Assembly (NCBI GenBank): GCA_017469325.1 | Contig: JAFUGO010000010.1 | Span: 1 to 13,075 of the forward strand | Length of the DNA stretch: 13,075 nucleotides | Reading direction: 5' to 3' | Source: Mogibacterium sp. | GTDB taxonomy: Bacteria > Bacillota_A > Clostridia > Peptostreptococcales > Anaerovoracaceae | Part shown: piece after piece, positions 6,951 to 13,075 of the stretch | Layout of the letters: every line of letters begins with the position of its first letter | How positions within the stretch are numbered: position 1 is the first letter of the stretch | Notes under the pieces: generated by a model | Told to the model about the DNA's origin: nothing | The model's database searches: none | Seen by the model: only the letters and a program-made list of their open reading frames with translations | Translations under genes and position numbers: made by a program

Positions 6951-8036
6951 ATGGCTGAATTAAGACCTTTGATAGATAAACTGAAAGAGGAGCAGACTCT
7001 CACGCATGATGAGTTCGTGCGCATGTTCACGTGCCGCAATGCCGAGGACAGCGAGTATATGAAGGATCTCGCCCGCGAGACCGCAGTCGCGAATTACGGT
7101 CACGATATCTTTCTTCGCGGCCTCATCGAATTCACAAACTACTGCAGGAACGACTGCCTGTACTGCGGAATAAGGCGCTCCAACGCAAAAGCCGACAGGT
7201 ACCGCCTGACAGCAGAAGAGATCCTGTCCTGCTGCGATACCGGTTACGGCCTGGGACTCAGGACTTTCGTCCTGCAGGGCGGCGAGGACATGACCTACAA
7301 GGATGACGCTTTCTGTGATCTTATAAGAGAAATAAAAAGGAGGCACCCTGACTGCGCGGTCACTTTGTCAGTCGGAGAGCGCTCCCGTGAAACATATGAA
7401 GCTTATTACGAGGCCGGCGCCGACAGATACCTTCTGCGCCACGAGACCTCCTCACCTGAGCATTACGCGAAGCTGCATCCGGCGGAGCTCACGATCGAGA
7501 ACCGCAAGAGATGCCTGCGCGACCTTAAGGACATTGGCTTCCAGATAGGAGCCGGGTTCATGGTGGGCTCGCCTTACCAGACGTATGACTACCTCGCGGA
7601 AGACTTCCTCTATCTGAAAGAGCTCGAGCCGCACATGATAGGTATCGGCCCTTTCATCCACCACGCGGACACTCCTTTCGCGGACATGCCCGACGGCAGC
7701 TACGAGGAGACTCTTTACTGCCTCTCTATGCTGAGACTGATGTTCCCTCGGGTCCTGCTCCCGGCGACCACAGCTCTCGGCACGATATACCCGCTCGGGC
7801 GGGAGGAAGGCGTACTCCACGGAGCAAATGTCATCATGCCGAGCCTGTCGCCTAAAGATGTAAGGAGCAAATACCTTCTCTATGACGGAAAGATCTGCAC
7901 CGGCGAAGAAGCCGCGGAGTGCCACAACTGCCTTGAGCGGCGCATGGCCAGGATAGGATACCGCACTGTGTCCTCACGCGGAGACCACGCCGACTGGGTC
8001 CGGATCACTCGGCAGGCTGAGGAGGAACGCATTTGA
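6951..8036 (+). CDS. hydE: [FeFe]-hydrogenase maturase HydE (radical SAM)
   Basis: HydE is a cytoplasmic radical SAM enzyme that, with HydF and HydG, builds the organic/2Fe part of the H-cluster of [FeFe] hydrogenases. The 361-aa product has the radical SAM cluster motif CRNDCLYCG (Cys65, Cys69, Cys72) in the typical context LIEFTNYC. It also has the HydE signatures TFVLQGGED, ADRYLLRHET, GIGPFIHH.DTP and PATTALGTIYP. A second cysteine set, Cys316, Cys324 and Cys327, has the same 8/3 spacing I recall for Thermotoga HydE. I start at ATG 6951, behind AAAGGAGA (6933-6940); an upstream TTG at 6918 would add 11 non-family residues. The related methylornithine synthase PylB was considered, but the motifs are HydE. 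No hydF, hydG or hydrogenase gene is in view. It diverges from the ATP-grasp operon, and its end overlaps that of trpB2. Confidence 0.93.
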   Translation: MAELRPLIDKLKEEQTLTHDEFVRMFTCRNAEDSEYMKDLARETAVANYGHDIFLRGLIEFTNYCRNDCLYCGIRRSNAKADRYRLTAEEILSCCDTGYGLGLRTFVLQGGEDMTYKDDAFCDLIREIKRRHPDCAVTLSVGERSRETYEAYYEAGADRYLLRHETSSPEHYAKLHPAELTIENRKRCLRDLKDIGFQIGAGFMVGSPYQTYDYLAEDFLYLKELEPHMIGIGPFIHHADTPFADMPDGSYEETLYCLSMLRLMFPRVLLPATTALGTIYPLGREEGVLHGANVIMPSLSPKDVRSKYLLYDGKICTGEEAAECHNCLERRMARIGYRTVSSRGDHADWVRITRQAEEERI

Positions 8037-9372
8037 TCGCCTCTGCCAGGTCTTCATCCGAAGGGATATAGTCAGTCATGGTACCGTCATTGAACTGCTG
8101 GTAAGCCGCGAGATCGAAATACCCCGTGCCGGAAAGTCCTACGAGTATATTCTTCGCCTCTCCGGTCTCTTTGCATTCCAGCGCAGTATCTATTGCAGCT
8201 TTGATAGCGTGGCTGCTCTCAGGAGCAGGCAGTATCCCTTCTGCTCTTGCAAATGTCTCGGCTGCCTCGAACACTTCTGTCTGCTCGTATGCTACTGCTT
8301 CCATCATGCCCTGATCGTAGAGTTCTGAAATGATGGTGCTCATTCCGTGGAATCTGAGTCCGCCCGCATGTATAGGCGAAGGGATGAACTTGTTGCCTAG
8401 AGTGTACATCTTTGCCAGCGGGCAAACGTTTCCGGTGTCACAGAAGTCGTAGAGGTATTGTCCCCTTGTCAGGCTCGGGCATGATGCCGGCTCCGCAGCA
8501 ATGAACCTGTAATCCTCGTCGCCTCTAAGTTTTTCACCCATAAACGGAGCGATCAGCCCGCCAAGATTGGACCCGCCGCCGGTGCATCCGATTATGACAT
8601 CCGGCTTCACGCCTATCTTCTTCAGCGCCGTATATGCCTCCTGTCCTATCACACTCTGATGCAGCAGCACCTGATTGAGCACGCTGCCGAGAACGTATCT
8701 GTATCCTTCTGTTCCGACTGCAACTTCCACAGCCTCCGAGATCGCGCAGCCCAGGCTTCCGGTCGTCCCCGGGAACTGTTCGAGAAGCGCACGGCCTACC
8801 TGAGTGGTGTCCGAAGGCGAAGCAACTACATCGGACCCGTAAGTACGCATGACCTCACGGCGGAAAGGTTTCTGCTCATACGAACCCTTTACCATGAACA
8901 CTTTGCATTCAAGTCCGAAATGCGCGCATGCCATCGACAGAGCTGTTCCCCACTGGCCCGCACCTGTCTCGGTAGTGACTCCTTTGAGGCCCTGCTTCTT
9001 AGCGTAATATGCCTGAGCCGCCGCCGAATTCAGTTTGTGCGAACCCGATGTATTATTACCTTCGAATTTGAAATAGATAGCCGCCGGCGTTCCGAGCTGC
9101 TTCTCAAGGTTGTACGCCCGGATGACAGGTGAAGGCCTGTATATCTTGTAGTACTCCCTTATTTCCTCCGGGATCTCAAAGTACCTTGTGTCGTTGTCGA
9201 GTTCCTGCGCAACGAGCTCCTCGCAGAACACGCCCGAAAGCTCTTCGGCAGTCATCGGCTGCATCGTGCCCGGGTTGAGCAGCGGAGCAGGCTTCTTTGT
9301 CATGTCGGCTCTGAGATTGTAATAATGTGTAGGGATCTCTTCTTCTGTCAGATAGATGCGGTAGTTTTCCAT
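8005..9372 (-). CDS. trpB: Tryptophan synthase beta chain, TrpB2-type
   Basis: This is a PLP enzyme that condenses indole with serine (or phosphoserine, proposed for TrpB2) to give tryptophan. The 455 aa and the N-terminus (MENYRIYLTEEEIP, then PTHYYNLRADM) are typical of the longer TrpB2 branch rather than classical TrpB of about 400 aa. Motifs are NNTSGSHKLNS with the PLP lysine Lys113, VTTETGAGQWG, the phosphate loop GCTGGGSN (GGGSN about 265-269) and GLRFHGMS. The start is ATG 9372, with AAGGAGA (9387-9381) 8 nt upstream. The frame is open back to 9546, but that part is T-box leader, not protein. There is no trpA or other trp gene next to it, and a Trp-specific T-box controls it, pointing to indole salvage or a split pathway. 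Its last 32 bp overlap the end of convergent hydE. Confidence 0.94.
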   Translation of the reverse strand: MENYRIYLTEEEIPTHYYNLRADMTKKPAPLLNPGTMQPMTAEELSGVFCEELVAQELDNDTRYFEIPEEIREYYKIYRPSPVIRAYNLEKQLGTPAAIYFKFEGNNTSGSHKLNSAAAQAYYAKKQGLKGVTTETGAGQWGTALSMACAHFGLECKVFMVKGSYEQKPFRREVMRTYGSDVVASPSDTTQVGRALLEQFPGTTGSLGCAISEAVEVAVGTEGYRYVLGSVLNQVLLHQSVIGQEAYTALKKIGVKPDVIIGCTGGGSNLGGLIAPFMGEKLRGDEDYRFIAAEPASCPSLTRGQYLYDFCDTGNVCPLAKMYTLGNKFIPSPIHAGGLRFHGMSTIISELYDQGMMEAVAYEQTEVFEAAETFARAEGILPAPESSHAIKAAIDTALECKETGEAKNILVGLSGTGYFDLAAYQQFNDGTMTDYIPSDEDLAEAIKCVPPQPAE

Positions 9373-9420
9373 TTTTGCTTTCTCCTTTTCTCTAATACTG
9401 ATGTCCTGAACGGGAGAAAG

Positions 9421-9464
9421 AAAAATGCTCCCGTCCCTGCAAAATATTTGCTGGGACAGAAGCA
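9421..9464 (-). terminator. T-box-controlled terminator upstream of trpB
   Basis: On the minus strand, TGCTTCTGTCCC (9464-9453) pairs with GGGACGGGAGCA (9437-9426), 12 pairs including two G-U, around a 15-nt loop. TTTTTC follows from 9425. The 5' arm (CTTCTGTCCC) is also the 3' arm of the antiterminator, so the two folds are mutually exclusive. Confidence 0.9.
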
Positions 9465-9722
9465 TGATAATACAAAACTTCTGCGGTGCCACCCGGCTTG
9501 GCAGAGTCGCCCCTGCCCACTCACTGCATACCAACATATGCATCATTTGTTAACGAAGTTTTCTCTCCGTCTCCCATACTCAGGATGTTCATCCCTTTCC
9601 TGTTGCCCTCAGGAGTCCATTCAGCCCCGCCTCCGCATGCTGCCCTCTCACCGCCGGCAGCTCGCTCATATGCAAGCATCGTGACCTACTCACTCTCCCT
9701 CAAAGGTTTACTGGTATTAAAT
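9465..9722 (-). promoter_or_regulatory. T-box riboswitch, tRNA-Trp specific
   Basis: This leader RNA binds uncharged tRNA-Trp and then lets transcription proceed into trpB. Read on the minus strand it has a Stem I region with the start motif GGGAGAGTGAGTAGG, an apical hairpin closed by GCTGCC/GGCAGC, and the specifier TGG (9619-9617) in GAATGGACTCC, a Trp codon followed by A. Smaller hairpins follow (GGAT/ATCC, GCATA/TATGC, GGCAG/CTGCC). The T-box itself is GGGTGGCACCGCAG (9494-9481). In the antiterminator, GGG pairs with CCC and CAGAAG with CTTCTG, leaving the bulge TGGCACC. The bulge's TGGC is complementary to a GCCA tRNA end, which matches the G discriminator of bacterial tRNA-Trp. Short open frames across this stretch are not genes. 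Confidence 0.95.
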
Positions 9723-9729
9723 TAGTGCT

Positions 9730-9758
9730 ACTGTAGCATTGATTTTGTGAATTGTCAA
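9730..9758 (-). promoter_or_regulatory. Promoter of the trpB T-box leader
   Basis: On the minus strand there is a perfect TTGACA (9758-9753), a 17-bp spacer, and TACAGT (9735-9730) with an upstream TG (extended -10). Transcription would start near 9722, right before the T-box leader. It lies just beyond the pyrG stop codon, so trpB is its own unit, though read-through from pyrG is possible. Confidence 0.8.
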
Positions 9759-9803
9759 CAAGTTTCAGCAGAAAAATTGTTGATTTTTGTAAATTTTATC
9801 AAA

Positions 9804-11414
<1,611 letters not shown>

Positions 11415-11428
11415 TCACCTTCCCTCTG

Positions 11429-13066
11429 TCATTGTCCGCTCTTGCCGTAGTTGGAAAGCACACGCGCGGAAGGATCATCCACATCGCAGCCTTCCCAGTC
11501 TCTGTTCGGCATCCAGAAGTCTGTGATCATCCAGGCCTGACCCGGATAATACTTCTCGAAGATCTCCCGGTACAAAAGGGATTCCTTCGTAAACGGTCTC
11601 GCGTGAGAATATCTGCCGCGCCTTTCCTCAAACTCTTCGTCTGTATACAGGCCCTCGGCATATTCCTTCAGGTCATCCACCATTGAATGGCCGACCGCAT
11701 CTGAAAAAGCGGCCTTCTCTCTCCAGAGTATACCGTCCGGAAGATAATCTCCTTCGAAGGCCTTGCGGAGAAGGTATTTGCCCTTCCCGTAGCGGTTCAT
11801 TTTGAGCTCGGGATCGATCGACATTACATAGCTTACAAAGTCGAGGTCTCCGAACGGGACCCTCCCCTCTATGCTGTTGCCGGATATGCACCTGTCTGCC
11901 CTCAGGACATCGTACATATGAAGTTCTCTTATCCTCTTGCAAGCTTCTTCCTGAAAAGCCGCGGCATCCGGAGCGAAATCCGTGTACTTGTAGCCGAAGA
12001 GCTCGTCGGATATCTCGCCTGTAAGAAGCACCCTTATGTCCGTGGTCTCATGTACCGCCTTGCAGACCAGGTACATTCCCATCGAAGCTCTTATCGTGGT
12101 GATGTCGTACGTGCCGAGCAGGTATATGACATTCTCAAGCGCGTCAAGTACTTCCTGCTTCGTCATTATCACCTCGGTGTGGTCGCTGCCTATGTAATCC
12201 GCTACCGTCTTCGCGTATTTAAGGTCGATCGCGTCCACATCCATACCTATCGCAAATGTCCTGATCGGGCGGTCCGACTCTCTTGCCGCTATAGCGCATA
12301 CCAGCGATGAATCCAGACCTCCCGAAAGCAGGAATCCGACCCGGGCATCAGCCACCAGACGTTTCCTGACCCCTTCTGTCAGTTTTTCGTTGATGTTACG
12401 GCATATTTCTTCAAGCCCGCCGCTGACACATCCGCTTATCTTTGTCATGTCGCGGTATTTGATGAAATCCCCTTTATACCAGTAACATCCGGGCGGGAAA
12501 GGCATGATCCTGCCGCAAATCCCAAGCAGGCTCTTCGGCTCGCTCGCGAAAGCAATGTGGCCAAGATCATCATACCCGTAATAAAGTGGTCTGATGCCAA
12601 TCGGATCTCTTGCAGCAATGAATTCGTCTGTTCTGCCGTCGTAAATGACGCAGGCGAATTCAGCGTCAAGCATATTGAACATTTCTGTGCCGTACTCAAA
12701 CCAGAGCGGCAGCAGCAATTCGCAGTCGGAGCCCGAGCAGAACGTATAGCCCTTGTCCCGGAGCTCCCTCTTCATTTTTTCATATCCGTACAGTTCGCCG
12801 TTGCAGACAACGCTGCATCCGTCCCTGATGAACGGCTGCATCCCTTCAGGCGTAAGGCCCATGATAGCCAGTCTGTGAAAACCCATTATCCCCTTCATGG
12901 CTGTGGGCGGGATCCCCGGATCGTATACCGACGGCGGTATCTCTTCCAGCGAAGCTATGTCAATAAGTCTCGTATCATCCGGGCCCCTGTATTTTGTCCG
13001 CTCAAAAGCGTCCTCGAATTCCGGAATGGTAGTAAGGCTTCCGGTCGTTACCATGATCGTACACAT
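11429..13066 (-). CDS. asnB: Asparagine synthase B (glutamine-hydrolysing)
   Basis: AsnB makes asparagine from aspartate, glutamine and ATP in the cytoplasm. The 545 aa is close to the E. coli enzyme (about 554). The N-terminal class II glutaminase domain begins MCTIM, so Cys2 becomes the N-terminal nucleophile after Met removal. It also shows KYRGPDD, GFHRLAIMG, CNGELYG and GSDCE. The synthetase domain has the PP-loop LLSGGLDSS (248-254 for SGGLDSS), TYDITTIRAS and GRVPFGDLDF. The loop that reads SGEGSDE in E. coli is TGEISDE here, an Ile in place of Gly; I believe this is a clostridial variant rather than a defect. The ATG at 13066 lies 10 bases from the window edge, so the promoter and most of the RBS are not visible. 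It is the first visible gene of the asnB-pyrG operon. Confidence 0.96.
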   Translation of the reverse strand: MCTIMVTTGSLTTIPEFEDAFERTKYRGPDDTRLIDIASLEEIPPSVYDPGIPPTAMKGIMGFHRLAIMGLTPEGMQPFIRDGCSVVCNGELYGYEKMKRELRDKGYTFCSGSDCELLLPLWFEYGTEMFNMLDAEFACVIYDGRTDEFIAARDPIGIRPLYYGYDDLGHIAFASEPKSLLGICGRIMPFPPGCYWYKGDFIKYRDMTKISGCVSGGLEEICRNINEKLTEGVRKRLVADARVGFLLSGGLDSSLVCAIAARESDRPIRTFAIGMDVDAIDLKYAKTVADYIGSDHTEVIMTKQEVLDALENVIYLLGTYDITTIRASMGMYLVCKAVHETTDIRVLLTGEISDELFGYKYTDFAPDAAAFQEEACKRIRELHMYDVLRADRCISGNSIEGRVPFGDLDFVSYVMSIDPELKMNRYGKGKYLLRKAFEGDYLPDGILWREKAAFSDAVGHSMVDDLKEYAEGLYTDEEFEERRGRYSHARPFTKESLLYREIFEKYYPGQAWMITDFWMPNRDWEGCDVDDPSARVLSNYGKSGQ

Positions 13067-13075
13067 GCCTGCACC

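Noticed and set aside
6951..8036. PylB (methylornithine synthase) as identity of the radical SAM gene, which would have supported pyrrolysine use at the nearby TAG
   Set aside because: The motifs IEFTNYC, FVLQGGED, LLRHET and GIGPFIHH and the second C-x7-C-x2-C set are HydE features; no pyl gene is visible.
9373..9546. N-terminal extension of trpB by 58 codons
   Set aside because: The extension covers the terminator and antiterminator of the T-box, and a good RBS sits 8 nt before ATG 9372.
9325..9725. Plus-strand short open frames over the T-box leader
   Set aside because: They have no RBS or protein motifs; the conserved signal there is RNA structure on the minus strand.
9750..9803. AT hairpin after pyrG (AAAAAT, loop CAACA, ATTTTT) as a terminator
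   Set aside because: Only six A-T pairs with no GC; too weak to call.

Overview
The window looks like chromosomal DNA of an anaerobic Bacillota (class Clostridia-like) bacterium of moderately high GC. The grounds are a canonical T-box riboswitch, AGGAGG-type ribosome binding sites, sigma-A-like promoters, an [FeFe]-hydrogenase maturase (HydE), a TrpB2-type tryptophan synthase beta chain, a clostridial-style asparagine synthase B, and a 10-TM heavy-metal/manganese exporter family protein. The taxon is inferred from gene content only. I saw no insertion sequence, phage gene, CRISPR array, tRNA or rRNA.

Layout. (1) 1-2641: a sensor histidine kinase (minus strand, cut by the left edge) diverges from an OmpR/PhoB-type response regulator (plus strand). 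The two share a 160-bp promoter region, and the regulator ends at a probably bidirectional terminator. (2) 2664-3320: a small membrane-anchored protein of unknown function with a strongly acidic tail, preceded by a good promoter. (3) 6742 down to 3396: a tightly spaced minus-strand operon of an ATP-grasp ligase, a type-2 (MOFRL) glycerate kinase and a 10-TM exporter. The ATP-grasp gene carries an in-frame TAG 54 codons before its apparent natural TGA end. Past the TAG the frame stays protein-like, and the TGA lies 13 nt from the next gene. (4) 6951-8036: hydE, divergent from that operon. (5) 9758 down to 8005: trpB2 with a complete T-box leader (specifier UGG, antiterminator, competing terminator), so it is controlled by uncharged tRNA-Trp; its 3' end overlaps that of hydE by 32 bp. 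(6) 13066 down to 9804: an asnB-pyrG operon of two glutamine-dependent amidotransferases, making asparagine and CTP.

What stands out. The best candidates for something unusual are the internal amber codon in the ATP-grasp gene (nonsense mutation, readthrough or recoding), the uncharacterised ATP-grasp/glycerate kinase/exporter operon, and the stand-alone trpB2 under direct Trp T-box control, which suggests indole salvage. The rest is core metabolism and regulation. I do not see a defence system or other clearly new multi-gene machine.
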